A stretch of DNA of 64,000 bases from the NCBI GenBank assembly GCA_910589415.1, contig OU342633.1, positions 39,128,210 through 39,192,209 of the forward strand, given 5' to 3'. The position numbers were made by a program, and so were the translations under genes. This DNA is from Malachius bipustulatus. Lineage: Eukaryota > Arthropoda > Insecta > Coleoptera > Melyridae. Below the pieces are notes generated by a model. That model had not been told where the DNA came from. It searched no databases and saw nothing but the letters and a program-made list of their open reading frames with translations. Numbering within the stretch: position 1 is the stretch's first letter; each line of letters starts with the position of its first letter. This document shows positions 49,101 to 60,170 of this stretch, in pieces.

Positions 49101-51652
49101 CTTGTACAATAAAGAGAGATATTATTATTATTTATTGGCAGACCGAGAAAGGAGGAAAAATTGTGCTTCTGTTATGGACGAGGGCTTCTTCCATAACTAT
49201 TATAGGGATGATACACAACAAACAAAAAAAAAAACAATGTTCTATTAACATTATCATAGGGAGGGGGGTACATTATCCTATGGGATTTTATAAATATTTT
49301 AAAATCCAATTGCGGGCAGTTATATCCAAACTGCCAGTAAAACGATCCTAAACAAACGAAACTTATCAACAGAAAATTCCTAACTATCAGAAGAGATTAC
49401 TGGCATCAACCTGTCTGGAAACGTTTTAAATTCCTCCACTCATCCCCTGCAATGCAACCAAACCCCAATAGCGTATACCTTTACAATCCTATCTTGACCG
49501 CAAGATTTCGTCGGATCTCAGGTATTCAATTCATCCCTTCCAATTATTAGGGGATGGCGTTGACCGCCAAATGATGGGATATGATCCTCCAACCCTTTCA
49601 GCCCTAATGGCTTTGGATTCAACCCTTACCTGAGTACTCTTTCCCTAGACATCAGTTCCGGGGCGATCATGCCAAAGCCCCGCTGGCTGGATTTCTCACC
49701 CTATGTTGGTCCACCAACGAGAGGTCGCAGCAGCAGGACTAATTTACAGTGGAGAGGAACAATCGGCACAAAGGGCGTGATGGATTAAACGGCTTTTAAT
49801 GGTAAATTGATGGAGTTACAAGGGCGTTTATTTTTTTTTACGAGAGTAACAGTTTAATTTAGGAAAATTATACAAACCAAAATTAAATGAAACCTTAAAT
49901 ATCAATAAAATATTTTTCTGATTTTGTTAGCAAAATATGTTTAGAGAAATGCCATTTAAAGGACGATTATTTAACGTGTTTCAATCAAAATGATTCACAA
50001 TCGCAAAGGAATCTTCCAATTACGCCATTAGAGGAGCTTTATTGCTTTTACTTTCCAGCTGCCAACATCAACTAAAACTTTCGTGATGTTTTTCTTACTC
50101 TGCGACACTAAAGAGATACTTGTCTTTCGAGAGGAGGAGAGAAACACTGTCATTAGTGTCAGTAGAGGTTTTTAAACACGATTTTACTTTTATCCACGAA
50201 TTCAAGTCATTCGGTACTTCCCGACTACTCTCTGGAAATTATTTCAGTCACCATTAAAATATTTGCATAACTACCATAAATAACTTAACTGATGAGTATC
50301 CACAAGCCACAAGTAATTCATTCACTGCCAAAATCACAAAATAGTATTTTCGAAGCTTACTTAACGTTCTTAAAACGATAAAAGGATCATGTTCACTTAA
50401 CTATAGGTACTTCTAACTTGTTACGTTGGAGTTAGTTGGAAAATTGAGATATTTCCACCGAAGCAATAATACTTCACAACATAAAACTTCTAATTGCTTG
50501 TTTTCAACTTAATATATAGGAAAACTTATTATTGTTTACAGGAGTTCAAGTACCCACTTCTAAATCAATTTCTCGAATTAGCACTATTATCAACTCATTT
50601 TACAAAATTAAAAAGAAGTTATGTTTTCCAGCCCACATTCCAAGCCGCGTGAGCTTGTGGCGCTCTAAGTATTAATATTTAAAAGTTTTACGCTTGGAAA
50701 AAATATTATTGGTTGGTAAATCGTTCAGGGAGGGGAAAGCAAAAGATAAACGCTAGTTACATTTTAGCTCGAATCCACATTCAAATGAAACCGGTCATGA
50801 GAGGGAGAATTATTCTACTCGTAAAAATAACAGTTCACTTGCTACCGTAGAGTCAGTTAGCGCCGATTCAAAGACATGAAAGCTTCGTACTTATTCGAAC
50901 TCATTGCAGATGATCATAATCTATCTAAAGCTACAAAGCAGCGAGATATTTTAAATTTTTGTACTTTAAATTCAAGCTGTAGTAAAAGTCTATATACTTC
51001 AACTGACCATTTCTGGGAAAGATCTTTTTCAAATGGACCTGTATCCAATTTTCCAGGACCAAAGTGGTTTTAGTAGAGAATTTGTTCTGGATAAATTTCT
51101 GAAAATGGATAAATTTGTTCAAAGACAGAGATGGGTACCAAAACTGGAGTGTATCATGAAGTGGACATCTACCACTCTGAAATTGATGCAATTAAGGGAA
51201 GTTAGGGGAGAATGTTAATAAAATGTATGAAGTAAGGGATATTTACAACAATTATTCATTGTTACAGGGGTTAGTTATTTATCGACATGTCAATTTTCTT
51301 TACAGTTATTGCAGTTTCCGAGGTATTATCAAATACCTTAAAATATTTTAGCGTATTTGGTATTACTTTATTTCATTTCAATCACTATTATAGGCAACCT
51401 TCCTTACACCCCTCGCACAATCGCAGACTTTTGATAGTCTACTATCAGAGAATGAGCGGGTGTTTAGGATCAACGTAAATTACCCCAATTTATACCTGTC
51501 TGCCAGCTCCAAGGTCCGTCAATGCCATTTACGTTTAAGGATTTCTCGACCTCTAGAATTGTCAATTAAACTTCTTTTCTTTTTAACTGGCGTCGGTACA
51601 AGTTCGCAATAGATTGCTGAAACTATTTTAAAAATAATTTTCTGACATGGCC
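46196..51652. other. Long stretch with no supportable gene
   Basis: Contains repeat fragments near 46370-46500 and 46600-46700 related to foldbacks elsewhere in the window. 47930-48190 is richer in G and C. No exon with a known domain was seen. Confidence 0.4.
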
Positions 51653-51823
51653 CGTATTCATCAATAAATATAACCCCTGGGGTTATATTTTGGAACATAT
51701 CATTGGTTTAGAATTCGTAGAATTCGTAGGGTTTGAGCATTAGACCAATCAGCTCTCAGCAGAAAATTCAAAATATAGCCCCGGAGTTATATTTTGAAGT
51801 TTGATGAATACGGACATATATCT
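51653..51823. mobile_element. Short MITE, about 170 bp
   Basis: CCGTATTCATCAA at the left and TTTGATGAATACGG at the right, with TATAACCCC(T/G)GGGGTTATATTTT-type inner inverted parts. Non-coding. Confidence 0.65.
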
Positions 51824-52181
51824 TATATCTCCCCTTTTAATCCGTTGGTAAGTATGATGATTATTAATACCTTTTTGAATATTGAGATATGTGAATTACT
51901 ATATTTTTCTATTAAATAAAATAATAGCCGCATAAATTATTTTCACTCGAGTCTGCATGTGTCTTTATACATATTCATTTTAATTATTATTATGTCAAGT
52001 TGTACTTTAAAATACCCGTGCAGAAACCGATTTGCTGCTTTTGATTCACTATGAACATTCAGTGATTAAGCCGTGATTTTATAGCCAACTTAGAGCACAC
52101 TTGAGCCGTATGCCAGATACCAGGAAAACAACATGGCAAAACTCAGAGACTCTTGACTTAAAAATCGCCTATAAGCTTGGG

Positions 52182-52195
52182 ATCTATAGAGAAGA
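52182..52195. repeat. Left target-site duplication of the second insertion
   Basis: ATCTATAGAGAAGA, identical to 54716-54729. Confidence 0.88.
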
Positions 52196-52292
52196 CAAAA
52201 GGTGAACGACATATCGCAAAACAATATGCCATTCATTGATGTCATGCTGTGAGTCAGGGGTGGAAATTGTAGACACGTGTTTCGTCCTAATT

Positions 52293-54204
52293 ATAATAAT
52301 AATAATAATAATAATAATTTTATTAATAGGACTTGCCTATAAAACCCTCATACAAAATAATACAACAAAAAATAAAATACAAAATATACCTGCCGTCACT
52401 ATAGCACAATATCATCCGGCAATTCTACGTCATACCATATACGATATATATCTACATTCGAAAACTACTCTAATACTCTCACCTAACCCCACAACAGGCA
52501 CACAGCCTCCCATCCCCTTGTATACCCGTATACAAAACTTACATCTAGATACATTAAATTATCCATCACATATTATCTGCTCTCAAGTAGCTGTTTACTT
52601 TCGCTCTAAAGAGTCGAATATTCTCTACGTTTTTAATGTTTTCAGGCAAAGCATTATAAAGTCTCACGCCCTCATAAAACAAGCTCTTCTGCAGAGAGGC
52701 AGTCCTAACATATCGAATACTAAGTTCCTGACCAGCTCTAATATTGTACCCGTGCATATCCGCTCGTTTTTGGAGAAAAACACGGAGATACACAGGCAGC
52801 TGTCCCCGTTCAATTTTAAAGATCAATTCCATGTTAGCCCTTACTATAATCTGTTCGACAGTTAGCCACCTCAATTCATTGAGCATCTCCTTTATGGGAG
52901 TATATCTGCTACAGTTTAAGATTATACGCATTGCTTTACTCTGCTGTACCTGAAGTTTTCCAATTTTTTCTTTGGTACAAGCTATTAGTAATGATGAACA
53001 ATAAATAAAATGAGGCAAGATAATAGTGTTATAAACCAACCTTCTAGACCAGACAGATAAGTTCCTCGAAACTCTGTTAAAGAACCCAATCTTTTTGGCC
53101 ACCTTTTTGCACAAATAATCAATATGATTCGAGAAACTCAACTGCGCGTCCACCACGACACCCAGGTATCTGATCTCCGGAACCAATTCAATAGCTGATC
53201 CATTTATTTCAATGGATAAACCAGCCTCTTTGAACCTATTACAATTTACTTTAGTTCCAAATACTATACATTTAGTTTTATCTACATTTAGTTTTAATTT
53301 ATTTTTACAGATCCAGTCATATAGTATTTTCAATTCTTCATTTAGAATATTAGTAACTTCCTCGAACCGATCCCCAGAGACCGACACCAAGGCGTCATCA
53401 GCAAAAAGACTAACAAAAGACCTTTCAAGTGCCACACTAATATCATTTATATACACAATAAATAAGAGGGGTCCCAAGATGCTCCCCTGCGGTACACCCC
53501 ATAGACTTTCCCTACTCGCCGACAATTTATCACCTATTTTAGTCCTATGGTATCTACACTGCATATAATCCTTCAACCATTTCAAGACCACCGAACCAAC
53601 ACCATACATCTCCAATTTTTCAATAAGTATCTCCCGGTCTATTGTCTCAAACGCACGCTTTAGGTCCACAAATACACTGAGCACCACTTTTTCTTCATTA
53701 ATGTCCTGCCTCCATTTTGCTACCGCATACTGTAGAGCCGATTCGGTCGAATGTGAACTTCTGAATCCCGATTGTCCAACGTAAAGCAGCTGATTATCCT
53801 CGAAATATCGTTTCAACTGATAACATACTATTTGCTCGATTAGTTTATCTATTACCGGCATCAAGTTAATTGGACGAAACTCTGAATAGCTTTTTGGTTT
53901 GGAAACCTTTGGGATTGGTACTATCACGCTGGTCTTCAATTCTTCTGGTATTCTTCCAGTTTTTAGAGACGTATTTATTAAGTAAAGGAGGGGGTATCCG
54001 ATTACATGAAATAACTTTTTGACCAAATTGACACTCAATATATAGTCGCTGGTGCTTCTTGATTTCAAGCGACTCACTACCTTTCCCAGTTCTGAAAGAC
54101 TTACTTCTGCAAAGTCAGTAAAGTGGACACGGTTCACCTGATTTAATTTACAATCCCACGGTCTCTTTTCGATGCTGTTTGTGATCTCATTCAAACTCTC
54201 AGCG
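52293..54204 (-). mobile_element. 5'-truncated non-LTR retrotransposon with ATT-repeat tail
   Basis: Inserted in the stem II loop of a ribozyme unit, with AATT on both sides (52289-52292, 54205-54208) as the likely target duplication. The 3' end is an (ATT)n tail at 52293-52318. About 1.9 kb remains; the endonuclease and any ORF1 are missing. The open RT frame without stops shows that it is recent. Confidence 0.88.
52566..54204 (-). CDS. Reverse transcriptase of the truncated LINE (partial, no own start)
   Basis: About 545 uninterrupted codons. Seen in order: PIPKVSKPKSYSEFRPINL near the N-terminal side, then GQSGFRSSHSTESAL, VFVDLKRAFETIDREIL, WGVPQGSILGPLLFIVYIND, the catalytic FADDALV, KLKLNVDKTK and YLGVVVDAQLSFSNHI. 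The C-terminus ends with RLYNALPENIKNVENIRLF. This is a complete finger/palm set with the FADD active site. It copies its own RNA at a nicked target in known relatives (CR1/Jockey superfamily). The N-terminal endonuclease is gone, so it is not autonomous. Upstream the frame happens to read on into the ribozyme unit. The stop is at 52566. Confidence 0.88.
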
Positions 54205-54445
54205 AATTGGGACTCTTCAGTACAATGTATCTTGCTAACCCACAGTACAACCTTAGTCACTTAATCGTGAGAAAAATTATGAATGAAAAATACACGGTGG
54301 GTTCGGCTTGCGCCATAGGATGCAACCCCAGGCAGCCAAAACGCATGCCAACCACTGCCTGGGGTTGCATCCTATGGCGCAAGCCGAACCCACCGTGTAT
54401 TTTTTCATTCATCATTTTTCTCACTATTAAGTGACTAACGTTGTA

Positions 54446-54528
54446 CTGTGGGTTAGCAAGATACATTGTACTGAAGAGTCCCAATTAAGACGAAACACGT
54501 GTCTACAATTTCCACCCCTGACTCACAG
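54446..54528 (+). ncRNA. Hammerhead ribozyme, diverged plus copy of the second locus
   Basis: Core CUGAAGA, GAAA, the self-complementary stem III and the GUC site are kept; the cut would fall after 54503. Outer stem I is now CUGUGGGUUAG/CUGACUCACAG, with a G-U pair where the array copies have a U-U mismatch. The innermost pair of stem II is lost (GUCC against AGAC), so activity may be reduced. Confidence 0.82.
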
Positions 54529-54715
54529 CATGACATCAATGAATGGCATATTGTTTTGCGATATGTCGTTCACCTTTTGTCAAATTTTGGATAGTAGGCC
54601 TTCTCCTACCTTCACACACACCGGGAGGCACTGCACCCCGTTGTTGGCATGCGTTTTGGCTGCCTGAGGTTGCATCCTATGGCGCAAGCCGAACCCACCG
54701 TGTATTTTTTCATTC

Positions 54716-54729
54716 ATCTATAGAGAAGA
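54716..54729. repeat. Right target-site duplication of the second insertion
   Basis: ATCTATAGAGAAGA, identical to 52182-52195. The first three bases could also belong to the unit (CATTCATC). Confidence 0.88.
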
Positions 54730-55585
54730 ACCAGTATGTAGACTGGTGAAGAAAAATACCGACTTTCATTAATATGATTAGTAAATTCTTACTTAAGAAA
54801 AAATAAAATTAAATGTTTACAAGTTATTACGAAACATTAAAAGTGACGTTGAAACCATTTATTAATTAATTAAATGTCAAAACATGATTAAGCATTTATG
54901 GAAGATCACTTCATTGTTTATTTTATCGATAAAACACACAAAAGCGTTTTATATGATGGCTCTCATCTCCTCATTGAGTATAAATTACCAATCCCTTCGA
55001 TACCGGAAATAGACCCAGCATCCGGCCAAAGCAGAGAGATATGCAATAATGCAAACATTCACCACGGCTCCCTCTAAATGACAGTCTCAAATGGAAACGT
55101 CAATGTTGACACACAAACGCCATAAATTGGCAGAGTTTGTTGATTCAGCACACGCCCAATGGTCAACAAAGGGTTTCGAAGCTTGCAGGGCGTTCCTTAC
55201 ACATTGTGTACTATCGTATATCAGGTATCTCCGGATAATTATTCATCCTTTGACGTGTCCTTTATCCGGAATTGGAATTCACAATTGAAAGAGATATTCA
55301 TGTTCAACATGTGTACCTAAACCCTAGCGATGTTTCCTTTGTAAGCAGTCCAGATATCTGATATCTCTAAATTACAAATTGAAACTTTACATAAAATTGT
55401 AATGTATTTCTGTAGTCGATTTTCGGGGAGCACTATCAAGATCATGAGATGCAAAAGTCAGTAGCATTCTCTTCCAAAAAGAATAAAATGTCCTTTTGAT
55501 AATAATTATTGTCTACGCCTGGAAAAACAAATATTTAACTAAACCAAAGTACTGAGTGAAAATTTAACAATAACTTGGAAATTTT
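54730..55585. other. No gene recognised
   Basis: I see nothing supportable here. Confidence 0.45.
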
Positions 55586-55589
55586 AAAT

Positions 55590-57000
55590 ATTAGGTTAAT
55601 AATGTTTTTACTGACGGTAGCTTTGTATTAGGAAGACTTTCTTCTGAATTATCATTACAAAGAATAAGAATCAAGGTTTCGCAAAACCTATAAAGATCCA
55701 ATAATAAATACCTAAAATATAATGCAGTTACAGGCGAAATAAGATCAACACAAAAAAGCACAGCAAGAAAAATATACAAGTTCAAGTAGAAACCTATCCT
55801 GGACCCTGACGGTGGACCAAACAGGACCTGCGTATTCAAGAATAGGCCTCACTTCGGGTATACTCTTGCGAAGTACGAAAAAGGTTTGATCTACTCGCTT
55901 GATTATAGACCTTACATGCTCAGACCGGTCAAGGTTTTGAGTGATCAATACTCCAAGGTGTCTGTGAGAGTGTACTGTTTTGAGTGCAAGACCGTCAAGT
56001 TGATACGCGTATCTCGAGTTATTGGTGCCCGTGTGAAGAACACAGCTTTGGGAGATGTTGATCGGCAAAAGTCACTCAACAACAAGATGGCTCAGAATTA
56101 TGTCACGCTTTGTTAGCGGGTTGCCGTACATTTTAAAGTCATCTGTAAGGAACGAAGAAGGTGACTGGAGGATCTGGGCAAGGTCAGATATATAAACTAT
56201 ATACAAAGAATATGACCAATAAAAAAATAATTCACTCAGGTGGCATTGCTCCACCAACGCGAACGTGGAAAGTTCTGTTGCTGAAAAAGCTTACGATCCA
56301 TTCAAGAAGTTTTCCTCTGAAGCCATAGAGTCCAAATTACATTCTATGGAACTACCTCTGTCAAGAAGTGACTAAAAGAGACCAGAAGATCTGTGAGCAC
56401 TGAGTAACCCGGGAGAAAGCCATGTTGATAAAAAAAACTTATTGGCCTGTAGTTGTCACTGTAATAAGGAGAATCAGGAGATGTCTTATTGCCGGACTAG
56501 TAACATATGCCTTGCTCCAGGAAGTTGGAATAGTTCCAGACCAAAAGGTTTTATTAAATATGGTGCTGATAGGATAGCAGGGTGTTTCGAAACAGTTTTT
56601 CAAATTACTAGCACCAAGATCGTTAAGACCAGGAGAGGAGGCTAGATCTAATTTTAGTAATAAATCCTTAACTTCAACAGGACTTGTAAGAACTGCGTTA
56701 AGGCTCTATCTGTTTCGTGGTATGGGCAGACGTTGAAGTGGGTCTGTGGGTTCGATTTTTTAAACACGAGCGCTGAAGATATCGGCAAATATATCCAGGT
56801 TCAGTCCGGGTGAGATCGATGGAGTCGCAGACCACCGGAGCTGAGACTCTTGAGCACAGATTTGACCTGATAAGCTGATGGAATTTTCTAGAACTTTCTG
56901 GCCTGGAAAGCTTCTCGGGATATTTCTTCTTGGAGTAGACAATGAATGGTGAGCTGCGTAGTCTGAGTGTCTGAATGAGTGGCTCAATGATCTCCGACAC
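55590..57000 (-). mobile_element. Decayed non-LTR retrotransposon, minus strand
   Basis: 5' to 3' in broken frames: NDLGASNLKNCFETPCYPIS and SGTIPTSWSKAYVTSP (about 56640-56480), YIVYISDLAQILQSPSSF, then TDDFKMYGNPLTKRDII (56230-56090), then YQLDGLALKTVHSHRHLGVL and PILEYAGPVWS (about 56005-55810). The YxDD-type box has drifted to TDDF. A different lineage from the element at 52.3-54.2 kb. Confidence 0.75.
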
Positions 57001-59050
57001 CAAAAGACCTCTTCAATCTAATCATGGAGAAAATTTTGTTAGTCAGCCGGTTTGAGCGTTTCGTCATAACTGTCAGTTGTGCCTAAGAACTTCTAATACG
57101 TTCACGTTTTGTTACTATACCCACATTTCTATTTAACGATTAAATTTCCATTTTACTTGAGAGATAAAGCCACGGCAGATATTGTATTGGATGGTCAGGA
57201 ACAATCCGAAAAGCGGACACAACAGTGTTAGGTGTAGAATAAGCTGGAGCGCTTCTATATGTCTTCAGGACGTTCACTTCAACGCGTATAAATCAAGCGA
57301 GGACAGGTAGGTACGATTAAGTTTTGGTTTTTGGAGCGATGGAGTAACTTTTGAGAATAAAATTTGAAACTGAAATAGTAGGCGATAGGAAAATACATAC
57401 GTTAAAATAATCTTAACAAAAGTACTTGAGACATAAGTTTTGTAAAAGGAGGAAGCAACTAGAGTTTTGAGATAGAAGTGAATTTAAGACTCTTTGGGAA
57501 GGAAACTCGTATTACTCCTATTCTGAATTATTCCGGGGCACTCTTTCCCGGTTAGGGTCGATGAAACAGCTCCCCTTTCGCAGCCCAGTATCGCATTACA
57601 ATTGACTAACAGTTTGAGATTTCAAAGATTATAGATTATCGGTAAAACTGGTGCAGAGGAAATCGTTAAAGAAAATCCTAATGCAACTAAATATTTTTTC
57701 GACGCAATAATGGTGTTCGACATGGCCGTAATAATGATCCTCACGCTTAACTATGATCCTATTTTTGTTCGCATAAAATCGGATATCCCTGTTCGCAATC
57801 TTCCGATTTGCGCTGTTTGAGAGGATTTACTAAGCACAAATACCTTCGATAGTGTGTTTGCGAAGGAAACACTCTGTTGCAGCTCTGAAAGCCCAACAAA
57901 TATTATTATTTAAAGGCTGGCGTGGGTCTTAACGGACTTTTCAAACAATCATCAGCTTAGCGAACGATAACGTTCTTTAGCCCCGCAGATCCGAGAGAGT
58001 TTTTAAATTTCAGCCACTGCAGGTTTTGCTTTAGAATATTCTCCGAGTAGGGATTCACAACACTAACTAACAACAAATAACAATAGCTGCTTGAATTTTC
58101 AAAAAGCACGTACCTAAATCTACATCGAAGTTCTCTTTGCTTTTTTTTCTTTTAATAAACTAACATTCCTATAGAGTACTGTTTATACATATAGAATTGG
58201 GAAAATTATAGACTTTTCATGCAAAAAATATTTTTAAAGCCCCTTCCCCTTCAGAAGTTACAGCCCCTTGAAATGGGGCAAAAATTCGCATTTATCGATT
58301 TTTTTTAAACGACTTTACAGTCTTTTTCTTTTGGTTTTCCTCTTTTCTCAATTGCCATTTCTCAATTTTCCTAGTATGTCAAATGAACTCATTGATTTAT
58401 CAATCAATTTCCTTTTATGCCAAATCAGTTTCACTTTCCAAAATTATCCAAAAAAAATCCAAAATTATTACCAACAAGCCTTCATATAGTATAATTTAGG
58501 ATTCACGTTTATTATTGGACTTTTTTGTCAAAAAATTGGCTGAGGTATAATATCCCAAAGTATGGAAACTACATTATTACCTATGTATTGAAATTTTGAT
58601 CAAAATGAAAATAATTTATGCAAGTTTCCTATGCTGATTTAATTTTTTTAATGAAAAAGCTTGAAGTTTGGGCGAATTTTTAAGACAAAAATAATTCTGA
58701 AGAAACACGGCGTCTGCAATATGAATGAACAAATATTAAGAAAAATGTTATTGTAAAAAAACTGTATGGGGTGGCATGAAACTAAGGGGTAGCATTCATA
58801 CCTTGCAGGAAAGCGGGGTGAAAATAATTATGGTACTGTGAAGGCTTTTTGGTGGTGGCTTTTGTTTATCAAAATGATTTATTTCAAGTTCTTTATAAAA
58901 AATTGATAAATGTGTTTTTTACCGCAGTTTAAGGGATTGTAACTTTTCAGGGAAGGCTTGAAAAATATTTTTAATCAATTTTTCAAATTTTAATCTGCCC
59001 GTTACATCTTGAACGAAATCAACTTTATGCCAAGCTAATTTACAAAAGCA
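57001..59050. other. No gene recognised
   Basis: Short open frames only. Confidence 0.4.
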
Positions 59051-59054
59051 CGTA

Positions 59055-59245
59055 CAGCTCTTAGCGTGTGATGATTTGAGCTGGTAATCCCGAGCGATGC
59101 AGTTAGTTTAATTCGAATGAAAATAACTGTCAAATTATCACTTTCAACAAAATTTATGATTGTCATTTCCTGAATAATTGATCCAGTCTTAATTATTATT
59201 ATCAATGACGTCATGGCCAGTTTAGCTGGAATGACCCATACCTAA
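59055..59245. mobile_element. Dispersed repeat, second copy of the 21.1-21.3 kb sequence
   Basis: Shares GTGATGATTTGAGCTGGTAA, AGCGATG, ATGAAAATAA and ACTTTCAACAA with 21170-21270. It also ends with ATGACGTCATGGCCAG, which sits at the opposite side of the other copy, so the two differ by an internal rearrangement or by inverted ends. Confidence 0.5.
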
Positions 59246-59999
59246 TACTCTAACTATAACTATAAATGATTCTATATCAGGGAACAATTTCATTCCAGGT
59301 CGTGAAACGTTTATTAAATTTAGGTATCTCCAACATTAATGAATAATAATTATTGTGAGCTGAATTCATATCTGTGTTTGGCTGCCATGTAGACCAATAA
59401 TAATTGATGGATGAAATACCGAAAGCAAATAGAGGTAGTAGTAGGTACATACCCATACCCTCCATGCAGTATGTTGTATGAATATCGCATTTCAAATTAA
59501 TTTCAGCATACCAGCTCTATTTCATAAGTTCAATTATTGCAAACAGAGTTCATATGAGATAGTTCCATTGTTTATCATAACTGTTTCGTAATAATAATTG
59601 TTAAAGCTATGTGGAAGGTTTGCTAATTTGACAGCGCTTTGTGCAATTTTGGAAAATATTATACCATTGAATTTCATTCGTTGCATCGTAATTTCTACAT
59701 AAAGCTCGCCGAAAAAAATATTTAATTTAGTCGTCTGGAAGAATATGAAGATCTAAATGTTGATTACATAAGCTCATACCGTTAAATATGAATAAAATAA
59801 AGTAAAAGAAGTAATCAGTTTTACATAACCCACCACCCACCATTCAACTACCCCTCTGAACAAATCGCCATGTACGCCGGGGCCATTACATTACCCTAAT
59901 AAAAACTAGACTAAGTAAAATTAGGGTACCTGTATTACCGACACTAACGCGACGGTGTCGGTAATGCAGTTTCCCTAAGTAAAATGTGTTAACAGCGAC

Positions 60000-60170
60000 A
60001 GTGTTAAAAATAAGAAATCTCGATTTTTCAGTTTTTTCAGGATACTTCAGGAACGGTCCTAGATATCTTGTATGTCTCGACGGATTCGAGATGGCCACAA
60101 AATAGAGTTTTCTCTAATTTAACGGACCCCGTATCTCTTAGCGTTTAGGCGATCCCAATGATTTCGTATA
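60000..60170. mobile_element. Fragment of the 33-34 kb foldback family
   Basis: Shares AATCTCGATTTTTCAGTTTT, GGATTCGAGATGGCCACAAA and CCGTATCTCTTAGCG words with the right arm of the 33150-34155 element. One arm only. Confidence 0.65.

Larger units (their letters stand above)
52247..54245 (-). pseudogene. Hammerhead ribozyme broken by a LINE in its stem II loop
   Basis: The 5' half (54245 down to CCCAATT at 54205) and the 3' half (AATTAGGACGAAAC from 52292 down) join perfectly once the LINE and one AATT are removed. As it stands it cannot fold. Confidence 0.85.
52196..54715. mobile_element. Second hammerhead-repeat insertion: two diverged units head to head
   Basis: One minus unit (52196-54353, split by a LINE) and one plus unit (about 54354-54715) face each other. 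They are flanked by the 14-bp duplication ATCTATAGAGAAGA (52182-52195 and 54716-54729). The outer ends fall at the same two unit positions as in the 1.4-9.6 kb array: after GTCGTTCACCTTTT on one side and after CCCACCGTGTATTTTTT on the other. Sequence differs from the array units at scattered sites, so this is an older or separate insertion of the family. Confidence 0.87.

Noticed and set aside
52236..52865. Plus-strand open frame of 209 codons
   Set aside because: It is antisense to the LINE reverse transcriptase and begins in the ribozyme unit and the ATT tail.
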